Assembly: GCF_017876625.1 (NCBI RefSeq)
Contig: NZ_JAGIOH010000001.1
Span: 496,001 to 560,000, forward strand
Source of the DNA: Streptomyces syringium
GTDB taxonomy: Bacteria; Actinomycetota; Actinomycetes; Streptomycetales; Streptomycetaceae
DNA: 64,000 nt
Direction of reading: 5' to 3'
Under the pieces are notes generated by a model. The model worked only from the letters and a program-made list of their open reading frames with translations. It was not told where the DNA came from and ran no database searches. Position 1 is the first letter of the stretch. Each line of letters opens with the position of its first letter. Positions 51,590 through 61,748 of the stretch are shown here, one piece after another. The position numbers and the translations under genes were made by a program.

Positions 51590-52129
51590 ATGCCTCACGA
51601 CGATCTTCCCGAGACGTTCCACGTCACCACTGACGAGCAGCTGCGCGCCGTCTCCAACCTCACGCGTCACCGGATCATGGCCGTGCTCCGCTTCGAGCCC
51701 GCGACGATCACGCAGATCGCCGAGCGCGTGGGCCTCGCGAAGGGGAGTTCCAGCTACCACGTACGGCTGCTGGAACGGGCCGGCCTGGTGAAGGTGGTAC
51801 GGACGCGGAAGGTCCGGGGTGTCACCGAGCGGTACTACGCGATGGCCGCGCGGGCGATCGTGCTGCCGGATCCGGGCGAGGGAGGGCCGGATGTGCTGAT
51901 GCGGCACGCGGTGGCGGACCTGGAGGCAGCGCCGCCGGATGGCGAGCGGCACGTACGGATGGCGCATCTGCGGCTCACCGAGGAGCAGTTCGCGGAGCTG
52001 GGGGCGCGCCTGCATGCACTGGCGGACGAGTACCGGGAGCTGTCCGATCCGTCGCTGCCGGACGCGTCACTCGTCTTCGCACTGTTCCACCCGGCACGGC
52101 GCGAGCAGGCCGAAGGGGACGCCAAGTGA
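51590..52129 (+). CDS. ArsR-like winged-helix regulator
   Basis: 179-aa regulator with an N-terminal ArsR/HTH_20-type winged helix: RHRIMAVLRFEPATITQIAE then VGLAKGSSSYHVRLLERAGL as recognition helix, followed by a wing (TRKVRGVTERYY). The C-terminal half is an unclassified helical domain. No Shine-Dalgarno sequence separates the palindrome from the ATG, suggesting a leaderless message. Its stop overlaps the MFS gene start (GTGA), so regulator and transporter are coupled. Confidence 0.87.
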   Translation: MPHDDLPETFHVTTDEQLRAVSNLTRHRIMAVLRFEPATITQIAERVGLAKGSSSYHVRLLERAGLVKVVRTRKVRGVTERYYAMAARAIVLPDPGEGGPDVLMRHAVADLEAAPPDGERHVRMAHLRLTEEQFAELGARLHALADEYRELSDPSLPDASLVFALFHPARREQAEGDAK

Positions 52130-53412
52130 CCTCAGGCGTTGGCAAGTTGCCGACCGGGTTCGGACGGCTGTGGACCGCGCAGACGGTGTCCTCGCTCGGT
52201 GACGGGGTGTCGCATGCCGCGCTGCCGCTGCTCGCGTTGGCGCTGACGCGGGATCCGATGGCGCTCGCCGTCGTCACGGCCGCCGGCACGCTGCCGTGGC
52301 TGCTCTTCGGGGTGCTCGGCGGTGCCCTGGTGGACCGCTGGGACCGTCGGCGCACGATGTGGGTCGTAGACGCGGCGCGTGCGGTACTGCTCGCGATACC
52401 GGCGGCAGCGGCCGCGCTCGACGTGCTGAGCATTCCGCTGCTCGCGGCCGTCGCCTTCCTGCTCGGCCTCGGCGGACTCTTCTTCGACACGGCCGCTACG
52501 GCCTATCTGCCGGATCTGACCGGCCGCGACCCCGCGCTCCTGGAGCGCGCCAACTCCCTCCTGCGCGGCAGCCAGACCGCCGCGTCCGGCTTCGCGGGGC
52601 CGCCTGCGGGCAGCGCCCTGCTCGCGCTCGGGCGGGCGGTCCCGCTGCTCGCCGACGCGGTGTCGTTCGCGCTCTCCGCACTGCTCGTACGGTCGCTGCC
52701 CGCAGTACCCCGGCCCGCACCGCAGGCCCGTGAGTCGCTGCTGCGGCAGGCACGGGCCGGCGCCTCGTACGTATTCCGGAATCAGTTGCTGCTCGGGCTC
52801 GCGCTGCGACCGGCAGTCGGGAACATCGCCTTCCTCGCCGTGGAGACCGTACTCGCCCTCTTCGCGCACGACCGTCTCGGCATCGGCACCTTCGGCTTCG
52901 GCCTGCTCCTCACGGCGGAGGCCACCGGCGGTCTGCTCGGCGCGGGCATCGCCTCCTTCCTCGGCCGACGACTCGGCACCGGCACCGCGCTCACCTGCAC
53001 GGCAGCGGTCGAGGGAATCGCCGTCCTGGGCCTTGCCGCCGCCCCGAACCCGTACGTCGCCGGCCTCGCGCTCGCCGTCTGCGGAGCGGGCATGGGCGCC
53101 ACGATGGTGCTCGGCCCCTCCCTCCGACAGGCGATCGTCCCCGCCCACCTGATGGGCCGGGTCGCCTCCACCTCCCGCATGCTCGCCATGTGCGCCGCCC
53201 CGTGCGGCGCCTTCCTCGGCGGCTGGCTGGCCACCGCCTACGACGTGCGCACCCCGCTCTACACCGCAGCCGGTCTCCTCCTCACCATGACCGCCGTCAC
53301 GTCGACCATGACCAGCAACCGCCAGGTGGAGGCGGCGCTGCGTGCCGCCGCCCCGGCCGATGAACCGGACCACCCGGAACCCCGGACTCCCGTTCAGGAG
53401 GGTGCCCTTTAG
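52126..53412 (+). CDS. MFS efflux-type transporter
   Basis: 428-aa major-facilitator protein of about 12 helices, similar to the enterobactin/macrolide-exporter-like (MefA/EntS) group. Seen: LWTAQTVSSLGDGVSHAALP in helix 1 and the GALVDRWDRRR loop after helix 2. GTG start overlaps the ArsR-like stop by 4 nt. It is likely repressed by that regulator; substrate unknown. It is convergent with the siderophore-associated GNAT gene, with overlapping stop codons, so a link to the des locus is only positional. Confidence 0.9.
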   Translation: MTSGVGKLPTGFGRLWTAQTVSSLGDGVSHAALPLLALALTRDPMALAVVTAAGTLPWLLFGVLGGALVDRWDRRRTMWVVDAARAVLLAIPAAAAALDVLSIPLLAAVAFLLGLGGLFFDTAATAYLPDLTGRDPALLERANSLLRGSQTAASGFAGPPAGSALLALGRAVPLLADAVSFALSALLVRSLPAVPRPAPQARESLLRQARAGASYVFRNQLLLGLALRPAVGNIAFLAVETVLALFAHDRLGIGTFGFGLLLTAEATGGLLGAGIASFLGRRLGTGTALTCTAAVEGIAVLGLAAAPNPYVAGLALAVCGAGMGATMVLGPSLRQAIVPAHLMGRVASTSRMLAMCAAPCGAFLGGWLATAYDVRTPLYTAAGLLLTMTAVTSTMTSNRQVEAALRAAAPADEPDHPEPRTPVQEGAL

Positions 53413-53999
53413 GGCTCCACGAGCCCGTTGAGCCAGGTGTCCCGGCTCAGAAAGACCAGCCGTGCCCGCTTCTCGGGAAGGTCGATCTCGGGTCCGGGCA
53501 CGAAGCCCGCCCCCGTGAGACGGGCGATGGCCTTGGCGTTACGGGCGTCCGGTTCGGCCACGATCCGTTGCCTGCCCGGGTCCGCCAGGACGAAGGTGAG
53601 GAACACGGAGAGCAGGGTGTCGGTGAAGCCCCGCTCCGGCTCGCCCTCGGCGGGGCCGATCAGCAGGTGGATTCCGAAGTCACCGGGCTGTACGTCGTAG
53701 CACGCGCCGACCGGGTCCGACTCCGGTTCGTAGGTCTGGAAGAGCGCGACGGGCCGGCCGTCCCGGTGGAGGAGATAGGCGTGGTGGGTGGGGAGCGAGT
53801 CCAGGTATTCGTAGATCTCCAGGACCCGCTCGCGGCTCGCCTCCCGCATGCCCCAAAAGCGTGCCCGCTCCTGGCCGACCCACGTGTGGATCACATCGAG
53901 GTCGGCCCGGGGGTGCACGGGAACGACACGTACGGTGCCGAAACCCTCGACCACCTGCTCGTGCACGGCCGTCCGGTGGGTGGGGGTCTCAGAAATCAT
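53409..53999 (-). CDS. GNAT acyltransferase of the siderophore type, downstream of desG
   Basis: 196-aa GNAT-fold protein related in pattern to DesC/IucB-type siderophore acyltransferases: VIHTWVGQERARFWGM, YDVQPGDFGIHLLIGP, IVAEPDARNAKAIARLTGAGF. The same segments occur in the DesC of this window, so it looks like a paralogue. Its start overlaps the end of desG by 11 nt, and both would be controlled by the iron box at 56240. It may acylate desferrioxamine intermediates with a non-standard acyl group, possibly the gene called desH elsewhere (inference). Confidence 0.82.
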   Translation of the reverse strand: MISETPTHRTAVHEQVVEGFGTVRVVPVHPRADLDVIHTWVGQERARFWGMREASRERVLEIYEYLDSLPTHHAYLLHRDGRPVALFQTYEPESDPVGACYDVQPGDFGIHLLIGPAEGEPERGFTDTLLSVFLTFVLADPGRQRIVAEPDARNAKAIARLTGAGFVPGPEIDLPEKRARLVFLSRDTWLNGLVEP

Positions 54000-56043
54000 G
54001 TCGCTCCTCGGTCAGAAGGTTCCAGTCGGTGACCACGGGGAGGAGTTCTCCCCGCAGCCACAGGGGCAGTTGGTCCCGGTGGTGGGCGTCGCCGGGTACG
54101 CCACTGGCCCCGAAGGGGACCACCCACCGGCTGTTCTCACGCCGCGCGAGGTCCCAGACGTAGCGCGCCGCGGGTCCGCGTGCGCTGAGGTCGGTGACGC
54201 CGGGGATGCTGGAGGTGGACAGCACACAGTCGTGGTCGCCGGAGAGCTCCGGCCACCCGCCGGGTTCCTCGCCGGGCAGTGACTGCCACGGCGCGAGCCG
54301 ATGCGTGGTCCCCCATGACGCCGGTGCGTCCGCCGCGGAGGCCACCTCCTCGACGGCCGCGCGCACGAGTCCGGCCCTGTCGACGCCGGGCAGCACGTCA
54401 TCGTCCAGCAGGTGCTCCAGCGCGAACGCGACCCGTGGGACGAGGGCGAGCCACGGCAGGAACAGGTCCGGGTACGGGGCGGGCGCGGACAGTTCGGCCA
54501 GTGCCGGGTGGGCGGCCAGCTGTCGTACCACCGCCGCCCGGACGGCGGCGTACGCCCCGGCGTCCGTGCTGTCGGCCTCCATCCTGCGGTCCCAGCGCAG
54601 CAGCCGCTCCCGCAGCCGGAGGGCTTCGTCGCTCAGCCCGTCCAGTCCGGCCAGCAGGTCCAGCAGCGGCCGGGCCGAGGCCAGCAGGGTGTCGGTGTGG
54701 ACGGCCGCCATGTCCGGGGCGGACCAGGACGTCGAGGCTTCCAGCAACTGACGTATCCGGTCGGCCCGGTGCGGTGGGGCGAACTCGGTGCCCAGCGGTG
54801 CGGCCAGGCTCCGTTCGTTCGCCATGACCGCGATGCCGTCGACGGCCGCGCGCGGCATCGGCTCGTGCCATCCCTGCCAATCGTGGCCGGGCACCCAGGC
54901 CGGCACGACACGCAGCCGGTTGTCCCGGTGCCGCAGCGGTACCCGGCCCGCGACCCGGTGCAGCAGTCCGCCGTCGGTGTCCGCGGCCTGTACGACGTTG
55001 ACCGGTTCCGCCCATTGGTCGAAGGCGCGGTCCACGTCGGCGACGGTGGTGGCCCGCAGCAGTGCGGGCAGCGTGCCGAAGCCGAGGTCACCGCGGACCC
55101 GTGGCGGACAGCGGAGGCTGATGGCGCGGGCGTCGTCCGGGCCGCCGATCACGACCGGGCCGCGCTCGGTCTCGATCACCTCCACCTCGACGGGGTCTCC
55201 CCCGGCCACGTCGATGGTCTCGGTGTGCACCGTGGCGGGCCGCCAGCCGCCCGGGCCGAGCGCCTCGACGTCCGTTCCGCGGCGGCGCAGCCGTTCCTCG
55301 TAGAGGTCCTGGTAGTCGGCCATGGCGTTGGTGATCGCCCAGGCCACGCCGCCGGTGTGCCCGAAGTGGGCGATGCCGGGGACGCCGGGGACGGCCAGTC
55401 CGACCACGTCGTACTCGGGGCACGCCAGGTGGATCTGCTGGTAGATGCCGGGGTCCTCGATGAACCGGTGCGGGTCGCCGCCGATGAGCGGGGCGCCGGT
55501 GACCGTGCGGTCGCCGGTGACCAGCCAGCCGTTGCTCCCCGAGCCGGCGGGGCCGTCGGTGGCGAACAGCCCGGTCATCCCGGGGCCGAGCAGACGGGCG
55601 ACCTGCTCGCGCCAGAGCTTGGCGGGGAAGCCGGCGAAGAGGATGTGGTGGGACAGCCAGACCGCCAGTGGCGTCCACGGCTCCCACACCCCGGGAGCGA
55701 GTCCGGTCGCGGTGAACTCCCCCGCCCGCCGCGCCCCTTCGGCGAGGCCGGTGTTGACTCCGTCGACGTAGGCCGTGACCCAGGCGGCGGTGTCCTCGTC
55801 GAGGCCCTGGAAGCAGCGCCGGGCGGTGTCGTCCAGCCGGGCCTGCCGGGCGAACCGGTCCCAGCCGACGGCACCCGCGCCCAGGAAGGCAGCCGTGCTG
55901 CCCTGTGACCGGTGCCGTTCGACCTCGATCTGCCAGGCCCGGTCCACGGCGGTGGTACGGCCCTGGGCGAAGACGAGTCCGTTCGCGCTGTCGGCCCGCA
56001 GATGCGGGATCCCCCAAGCGTCCCGGTAGACCTTGATGCTCAC
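53989..56043 (-). CDS. desG: Penicillin amidase-family hydrolase of the des locus (DesG-like)
   Basis: 684-aa Ntn-hydrolase of the penicillin acylase family, made as a precursor that cleaves itself before the nucleophilic Ser of GSNGW (Ser170). Seen: IKVYRDAWGIPHLRADS at the N-terminus, FGHTGGVAWAITNAMADYQD in the beta subunit, and SGDHDCVLSTSS near the end. No signal peptide is evident, so probably cytoplasmic. An equivalent gene, desG, borders some Streptomyces desferrioxamine loci and is linked there to arylacetylated ferrioxamines. Transcribed divergently from desABCD behind its own iron box. Confidence 0.85.
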   Translation of the reverse strand: MSIKVYRDAWGIPHLRADSANGLVFAQGRTTAVDRAWQIEVERHRSQGSTAAFLGAGAVGWDRFARQARLDDTARRCFQGLDEDTAAWVTAYVDGVNTGLAEGARRAGEFTATGLAPGVWEPWTPLAVWLSHHILFAGFPAKLWREQVARLLGPGMTGLFATDGPAGSGSNGWLVTGDRTVTGAPLIGGDPHRFIEDPGIYQQIHLACPEYDVVGLAVPGVPGIAHFGHTGGVAWAITNAMADYQDLYEERLRRRGTDVEALGPGGWRPATVHTETIDVAGGDPVEVEVIETERGPVVIGGPDDARAISLRCPPRVRGDLGFGTLPALLRATTVADVDRAFDQWAEPVNVVQAADTDGGLLHRVAGRVPLRHRDNRLRVVPAWVPGHDWQGWHEPMPRAAVDGIAVMANERSLAAPLGTEFAPPHRADRIRQLLEASTSWSAPDMAAVHTDTLLASARPLLDLLAGLDGLSDEALRLRERLLRWDRRMEADSTDAGAYAAVRAAVVRQLAAHPALAELSAPAPYPDLFLPWLALVPRVAFALEHLLDDDVLPGVDRAGLVRAAVEEVASAADAPASWGTTHRLAPWQSLPGEEPGGWPELSGDHDCVLSTSSIPGVTDLSARGPAARYVWDLARRENSRWVVPFGASGVPGDAHHRDQLPLWLRGELLPVVTDWNLLTEERHDF

Positions 56044-56239
56044 ATTGTCTCCTTGGCGCCATGCGCCGGTACGGCCCCGCCGGTGTCGGCGGGGCGGCGG
56101 GTGCGGCCGGAATGTCGGCTACCCACGGGACCGCGCCCGGTCACCGAACTGCCGTGAATCCGCGGCTGCTTGAGCGCGGACGCACGGCGGCCGGGATGCG
56201 GTCGGCGAGCGGTGCGGCAGCACCCACCCGGGACGAAAC

Positions 56240-56258
56240 TTAGGTTAGGTTAACCTAA
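56240..56258 (-). promoter_or_regulatory. Iron box controlling desG/GNAT
   Basis: TTAGGTTAGGTTAACCTAA, a 19-bp DmdR/DtxR-type iron box nearly identical to the Streptomyces consensus, about 200 nt upstream of desG. The long leader is notable; another promoter-proximal site was not seen. Confidence 0.9.
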
Positions 56259-56386
56259 GTCGACTCCCGGGTTCCGCATCCGCGTCGCCACCCCCGGGTA
56301 CACACCCCTCGCGTGCGCAACTTCCCCCCGCGCCACCCAAAAGACCACCTCACCACGTGACCGGCGCTTCGCAACCGTGAAGTAAG

Positions 56387-56405
56387 TTAGGTTAGCCTTA
56401 CCTAA
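56387..56405 (+). promoter_or_regulatory. Iron box controlling desABCD
   Basis: TTAGGTTAGCCTTACCTAA, a 19-bp DmdR/DtxR-type iron box ending 32 nt before the desA ATG. Its proximity to the start matches iron repression of the siderophore operon. Confidence 0.92.
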
Positions 56406-56437
56406 GTCGATCACGTTGGTGACCGGAAGGACAGATC

Positions 56438-58012
56438 ATGAGTTTCCAGGGGCACATCGCCGAAGCCCCTTCGGCAGGAGCCGTGACACAGGCCCCGGGG
56501 GCCGGGGCGGCGGGCGCCAGTCCGCATCTCTTCAACCGCCGCACGGTGGAGAACTACCGGCGCTCACTCGCCGACGGCGTCGACCGGGTGGCCGCCCGCA
56601 TCGCCGGCACCGAGCGGCCGTTCACCGGGATATCCCCCGCCCGGCTCGCGCCCGAAATCGACCGGATCGACCTGGAACAGCCCCTGAACGACCCCACGGC
56701 CGCCCTCGATGAACTCGAGGACGTCTACCTGCGCGACGCCGTCTACTTCCACCACCCGCGCTATCTCGCGCACCTCAACTGCCCGGTGGTGATTCCGGCC
56801 CTGCTCGGCGAGGCGGTGCTCACCGCCGTCAACTCCTCGCTCGACACCTGGGACCAGAGCGCGGGCGGCACGCTCATCGAGCGCCGCCTGATCGACTGGA
56901 CAGCCGAACGCATCGGCCTCGGCCAGGACGCCGACGGCATCTTCACCAGCGGCGGCACCCAGTCCAACTTCCAGGCGCTGCTGCTGGCCCGCGACGAGGC
57001 CTGCGCACTCGCCGCGAAGAACTCCCCGGCCCCGCTCTCCCGGCACGACATCCTGCCGCGGCTGCGCATTCTCACCTCCGAGGCCAGTCACTTCAGCGTG
57101 CAGAAGTCGGCGAAGCTGCTCGGCCTCGGCCAGGACGCCGTCATCGCCGTCGGCACCGGCCCCGAGCGGCGCATGCGGCCGGCCGCCCTCGCCCGCGAGA
57201 TCGAACGCTGCCACGCCGACGACCTCATCATCATGGCCGTCGTCGCCACGGCGGGCACCACCGACTTCGGTTCCATCGACCCCCTCCCCAAGATCGCCGA
57301 CCTGTGCGAGTGGGCCGGGCTGTGGCTGCACGTGGACGCGGCCTACGGCTGCGGACTGCTGGTCTCCCCCACCCGCCGCCATCTGCTCGACGGCATCGAG
57401 CGCGCGGACTCCGTGACCGTCGACTACCACAAGTCCTTCTTCCAGCCGGTCAGCTCCAGCGCGGTCCTGGTGCGCGACCGTGCCGTGCTGCGGCACGCGA
57501 CCTACTACGCCGACTACCTCAACCCGGCCCGCATGGCCGAGCAGCGGATCCCCAACCAGGTCGACAAGAGCATCCAGACCACCCGCCGCTTCGACGCGCT
57601 CAAGCTGTGGCTGACGCTGCGCATCATGGGCGCCGACGCCGTCGGCGCGCTCTTCGACGAGGTCATCGACCGCGCGGCCGAGGCCTGGGAACTGCTCACC
57701 GACGACCCGCGCTTCGAGGTCGTCACCAAATCCCAGCTGAGCACCGTCGTCTTCCGCTATCTGCCGCCGGAGGGCCCGGCCCGGGAACTGGCCGACGGGG
57801 CAAACCTGTTCGCCCGTGAGGCACTTGCCGCCTCCGGCGAGGCCGTCGTGGCCGGCACCAAGGTCGACGGCCGTCACTACCTCAAATTCACCCTGCTCAA
57901 CCCGGAGACCTCGCTGGACGACATCGCCCACGTCCTCGATCTCCTCGCCGAGCACGCCGGCCGGTACGTGAACGAGCGGCTCGCCCCCGAGCTCCGCCAT
58001 CGCGCCGGCTGA
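56438..58012 (+). CDS. desA: DesA, lysine decarboxylase (PLP)
   Basis: 524-aa group II PLP decarboxylase converting lysine to cadaverine, first step of desferrioxamine synthesis. The Schiff-base Lys is Lys332 in VDYHKSFFQP; upstream FTSGGTQSN and HVDAAYGCG are the cofactor segments. An N-terminal extension of about 30 aa (Ala/Gly-rich) precedes LFNRRTVENYRRS, where many orthologues begin. GGAAGG precedes the ATG. First gene of the operon directly under the iron box. Confidence 0.95.
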   Translation: MSFQGHIAEAPSAGAVTQAPGAGAAGASPHLFNRRTVENYRRSLADGVDRVAARIAGTERPFTGISPARLAPEIDRIDLEQPLNDPTAALDELEDVYLRDAVYFHHPRYLAHLNCPVVIPALLGEAVLTAVNSSLDTWDQSAGGTLIERRLIDWTAERIGLGQDADGIFTSGGTQSNFQALLLARDEACALAAKNSPAPLSRHDILPRLRILTSEASHFSVQKSAKLLGLGQDAVIAVGTGPERRMRPAALAREIERCHADDLIIMAVVATAGTTDFGSIDPLPKIADLCEWAGLWLHVDAAYGCGLLVSPTRRHLLDGIERADSVTVDYHKSFFQPVSSSAVLVRDRAVLRHATYYADYLNPARMAEQRIPNQVDKSIQTTRRFDALKLWLTLRIMGADAVGALFDEVIDRAAEAWELLTDDPRFEVVTKSQLSTVVFRYLPPEGPARELADGANLFAREALAASGEAVVAGTKVDGRHYLKFTLLNPETSLDDIAHVLDLLAEHAGRYVNERLAPELRHRAG

Positions 58013-58078
58013 CCACCCCTCCGCCGCCCGACCGCATTTTCCCCCCGCCTGACTGTTTCCCCCCGCACGGAGATCCCC

Positions 58079-59377
58079 ATGTCCACGCATGACTTCATCG
58101 CCATCGGGCTGGGCCCCTACAATCTGGGCCTCGCCTGTCTGACCGAACCGCTCGACGAACTCGACGGCCTCTTCCTGGAGAGCAAGCCCGACTTCGACTG
58201 GCACCCGGGGATGCTGCTGGACTCCGCCACGCTGCAGACCCCCTTCATGGCCGACCTCGTCACCCTGGCCGACCCCACCTCCCCGTACTCCTTCCTCAGT
58301 TACCTCAAGGAATCCGGGCGGCTGTACTCCTTCTACATACGCGAGATCTTCTATCCCGTACGCAGTGAGTACAACGACTACTGCCGTTGGGCCGCGGCCA
58401 AGCTCCGCAGCGTCCGGTTCGCCCACGAGGTGACCTCCGTCGAGTACGACGAGGGCGACGGCCTCTACACCGTCCACGCGGTCAAGGCCGCCACCGGCGA
58501 GAAGACGACGCACCGCGCCCGGCATCTCGTGCTCGGCACGGGCACCCCGCCGTACGTCCCCGACGCGTGCCAGGACCTGGGCGGGGACTTCCTGCACAAC
58601 TCCCGCTACCTGGAGGGCAAGGCGGAGCTGCAGCGCAAGGAGAGCATCACCGTCGTCGGCAGCGGGCAGAGCGCGGCGGAGATCTACTACGACCTGCTGG
58701 GCGACGCGGACACCCACGGCTACCGGCTGAACTGGGTCACCCGGTCCCCGCGCTTCTTCCCGCTGGAGTACACCAAGCTCACGCTGGAGATGACGTCCCC
58801 GGAGTACGTGGACTACTTCCACGCGCTCCCGGAAGACACCCGGTACCGGATCGAAGCCGAGCAGAAGAGCCTGTTCAAGGGCATCGACGCGGAGCTGATC
58901 AACAACATCTTCGATCTGCTGTACCAGAAGAGCGTCACGGGCCCGGTCCCCACCCGGCTGATGACCAACACCGCGCTGGAGAGCGCCTCCTACGACGAGG
59001 CGGCCGGCGCGTACACGCTCGGGCTGCGCCACATGGAGCAGGAGCGGGACTTCTCGCTCACCACCCAGGGCCTCGTCCTGGCCACCGGCTACCGCTACCG
59101 CCCGCCGGCCTTCCTCGAGCCGCTGCACGACCGGATCCGCTGGGACGGGCACGGGCGCTTCGACGTCGCCCGCAACTACAGCATCGATGTCACCGGACGC
59201 GGTGTCTTCCTGCAGAACGCCGGTACCCACACGCACAGCATCACCTCCCCCGACCTGGGCATGGGCCCGTACCGCAACTCCTGGATCATCCGGGAGCTGC
59301 TGGGCCGCGAGCACTACCCCGTGGAGAAGGCCATCGCCTTCCAGGAGTTCGGGGCGCCGGAGGGCGTCGTCCGATGA
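58079..59377 (+). CDS. desB: DesB, cadaverine N-monooxygenase
   Basis: 432-aa flavin-dependent N-hydroxylating monooxygenase that makes N-hydroxycadaverine. Seen: the FAD-binding [12 protein letters not shown], the NADPH-binding [16 protein letters not shown] and the late [16 protein letters not shown]. It lies 66 nt after desA and its stop overlaps the desC ATG, so translation is coupled. Confidence 0.95.
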   Translation: MSTHDFIAIGLGPYNLGLACLTEPLDELDGLFLESKPDFDWHPGMLLDSATLQTPFMADLVTLADPTSPYSFLSYLKESGRLYSFYIREIFYPVRSEYNDYCRWAAAKLRSVRFAHEVTSVEYDEGDGLYTVHAVKAATGEKTTHRARHLVLGTGTPPYVPDACQDLGGDFLHNSRYLEGKAELQRKESITVVGSGQSAAEIYYDLLGDADTHGYRLNWVTRSPRFFPLEYTKLTLEMTSPEYVDYFHALPEDTRYRIEAEQKSLFKGIDAELINNIFDLLYQKSVTGPVPTRLMTNTALESASYDEAAGAYTLGLRHMEQERDFSLTTQGLVLATGYRYRPPAFLEPLHDRIRWDGHGRFDVARNYSIDVTGRGVFLQNAGTHTHSITSPDLGMGPYRNSWIIRELLGREHYPVEKAIAFQEFGAPEGVVR

Positions 59378-59961
59378 ACGAGACCGTCTTCTCCCGTACC
59401 GACGAGCGGCTCGGTGAATTCACCCTGCGCCCGCTCGACCCGGCCGCCGACGCCACGCTGGTGCACGGCTGGGTGACCCACCCCAAGGCATCGTTCTGGA
59501 TGATGCAGGACGCCGACGTGACCGAGGTCGCCCAGGCGTACCGCGAGATCACCGAGCATCCGCACCACGATGCCTTCATCGGGCTGCGGAACGGCCGCCC
59601 CGCCTTCCTGGCCGAACGCTACGACCCCGCCCGTGTCGAGCTGGTGGGCCTGTACCCACCGCGACGCGGCGACGTGGGCATGCACTTCCTGTGCGCACCG
59701 GCCGACACCCCGGTGCACGGGTTCACCCGTGCCGTGCTCACCACGGTCATGGCGTGGCTCTTCGCCGACCCGGCGACGCTGCGCGTCGTGGTCGAACCCG
59801 ACGTCCGCAACACCGCCGTCCACACGCTCAACGCCGCCGTCGGCTTCGAGGCCGTGCGCACGATCTCGAAGCCCGAGAAGGACGCGCTGCTGAGCATCTG
59901 CACCCGTGACCGGTTCCTGCATTCCACCGAGCCGGCCGCCACCCGAGGAGTGACCGCGTGA
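59374..59961 (+). CDS. desC: DesC, hydroxycadaverine acyltransferase
   Basis: 195-aa GNAT-type acyltransferase that acylates N-hydroxycadaverine with succinyl or acetyl groups. Conserved: [52 protein letters not shown]. The ATG is in an ATGA overlap with desB and its stop overlaps the desD GTG. A paralogue is found downstream of desG in the same locus. Confidence 0.95.
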   Translation: MNETVFSRTDERLGEFTLRPLDPAADATLVHGWVTHPKASFWMMQDADVTEVAQAYREITEHPHHDAFIGLRNGRPAFLAERYDPARVELVGLYPPRRGDVGMHFLCAPADTPVHGFTRAVLTTVMAWLFADPATLRVVVEPDVRNTAVHTLNAAVGFEAVRTISKPEKDALLSICTRDRFLHSTEPAATRGVTA

Positions 59962-61748
59962 ACCCCCGTGATGCCGTCTCGCATCTGACCCCGGACGCCT
60001 GGGACCGCGCCAACCGGCAGCTGATCCGCAAGGCGCTCGCCGAGTTCTCCCACGAACGGCTGCTCGCCCCCGAGCGGACCCCGGACGGCCGGTACGTCGT
60101 ACGCGGCGACGACGGGTCCGTGGAGTACCGCTTCGCCGCCCGTCTGCTGGCCCTCGACCACTGGCACATCGACGCCGACAGCATTACCCGGCACCGCGGT
60201 GACGCCGAACTCCCGCTGGACGCCCTCGATTTCCACATCGAGCTGCGTGACGCGCTCGGCCTGACCGAGCGGATCCTCCCGGTCTACCTGGAGGAGATCA
60301 GCTCCACCCTGGCAGGCACGGCCTACAAGCTCGGCAAGCCGCGGATCACGGCCGCCGCACTGGCCGGGGCGGACTTCCAGGCGATCGAGACGGGGATGAC
60401 CGAGGGCCACCCCGGCTTCGTCGCCAACAACGGCAGGCTCGGCTTCGGTGTGCACGAGTACCACGCCTACGCCCCCGAGACCGCGAACCCCGTCCGGCTG
60501 ATCTGGCTGGCCGCCCACCGCGACCACTCCACCTTCACCTCGGGCGAGGGCCTCGACTACGACGCCCTGATCGCCGCGGAGCTGGGCGAGCCGGCCCTCG
60601 CCCGGTTCGGTGACACCATGTCCGGCCTCGGTCTGGACCTCGCCGACTACCACCTCATCCCCGTGCACCCCTGGCAGTGGTGGAACAAGCTGTCGGTGAC
60701 CTTCGCCGCCGAGCTCGCCCGGCAGCGCCTGGTCTGTCTCGGCCCCGGTGACGACGACTACCTCGCCCAGCAGTCGGTACGTACCTTCTTCAACACCAGC
60801 GATCCGTCCAAGCACTATGTGAAGACGGCCCTGTCGGTACTGAACATGGGCTTCATGCGGGGCCTGTCGGCGGCCTACATGGAGGCGACCCCGGCCATCA
60901 ACGACTGGCTCGCCCACCTCGTCGACCAGGACGACGTCCTGCGCCGGGCGCGCCTGTCCATCATCCGCGAGCGGGCGGCCGTCGGTTACCACCACCGTCA
61001 GTACGAGGCAGCCACCGACCGCCACTCCCCCTATCGCAAGATGCTCGCCGCGCTGTGGCGCGAGAGCCCCGTCGCCGGTCTCGAACCGGGCCGGCGCCTG
61101 GCCACCATGGCCGCTCTGCTCCACACCGACCACGAGGGCCGTTCGCTGGCGGCCGCCCTGATCGAGCAGTCGGGGCTCGCGCCCGAGGTGTGGCTGCGGC
61201 GCTACCTCGACGCGTACCTGACGCCGTTGCTGCACAGCTTCTACGCCTACGACCTGGCGTTCATGCCGCACGGCGAGAACGTCATCATGGTCCTGGACGG
61301 CGGGACGGTCGAGCGGGTGATCTTCAAGGACATCGCCGAGGAGATCGTCGTGATGGACCCGGACGCCGCCCTGCCGCCGGAGGTCCGGCGCGTGAGGGCC
61401 GACGTGCCCGAGGACATGAAGCTCCTGTCGATCTTCACCGATGTCTTCGACTGCTTCTTCCGCTACCTCAACGGCATTCTGGCCACCGAGGGCGTCCTGG
61501 AGGAGGAGACGTTCTGGCGGACCGTCGCCGAGTGCGTCCACGACTACCAGACGTCCGTCCCGCACCTGGCCGCGAAGTTCGAGCAGTACGACCTGTTCGC
61601 GGAGCGGTTCGCGCTGTCCTGCCTGAACCGGCTGCAGTTGCGCGACAACCAGCAGATGGTCGACCTGGCGGACCCCTCGGCCGCCCTGCAACTGGTGGGT
61701 GACCTGACCAATCCCCTCGCCCGCTTCGCCCCGCGGCCCCGGCCGTGA
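59958..61748 (+). CDS. desD: DesD, NIS siderophore synthetase
   Basis: 596-aa IucA/IucC-family (NRPS-independent) synthetase that adenylates and condenses three acylated hydroxycadaverine units, then cyclises them to desferrioxamine. Seen: GHPGFVANNGRLGFG and IPVHPWQWWNKL, plus the C-terminal FhuF-like part. GTG start in a GTGA overlap with desC; its stop overlaps the next gene. Confidence 0.95.
   Translation: MNPRDAVSHLTPDAWDRANRQLIRKALAEFSHERLLAPERTPDGRYVVRGDDGSVEYRFAARLLALDHWHIDADSITRHRGDAELPLDALDFHIELRDALGLTERILPVYLEEISSTLAGTAYKLGKPRITAAALAGADFQAIETGMTEGHPGFVANNGRLGFGVHEYHAYAPETANPVRLIWLAAHRDHSTFTSGEGLDYDALIAAELGEPALARFGDTMSGLGLDLADYHLIPVHPWQWWNKLSVTFAAELARQRLVCLGPGDDDYLAQQSVRTFFNTSDPSKHYVKTALSVLNMGFMRGLSAAYMEATPAINDWLAHLVDQDDVLRRARLSIIRERAAVGYHHRQYEAATDRHSPYRKMLAALWRESPVAGLEPGRRLATMAALLHTDHEGRSLAAALIEQSGLAPEVWLRRYLDAYLTPLLHSFYAYDLAFMPHGENVIMVLDGGTVERVIFKDIAEEIVVMDPDAALPPEVRRVRADVPEDMKLLSIFTDVFDCFFRYLNGILATEGVLEEETFWRTVAECVHDYQTSVPHLAAKFEQYDLFAERFALSCLNRLQLRDNQQMVDLADPSAALQLVGDLTNPLARFAPRPRP

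Larger units (their letters stand above)
56044..56437. other. Divergent desG-desA control region
   Basis: 394-nt gap between divergent iron-controlled units. Contains two DmdR1-like iron boxes, one near each side. The middle part (about 56,260-56,385) shows no gene. Confidence 0.85.
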
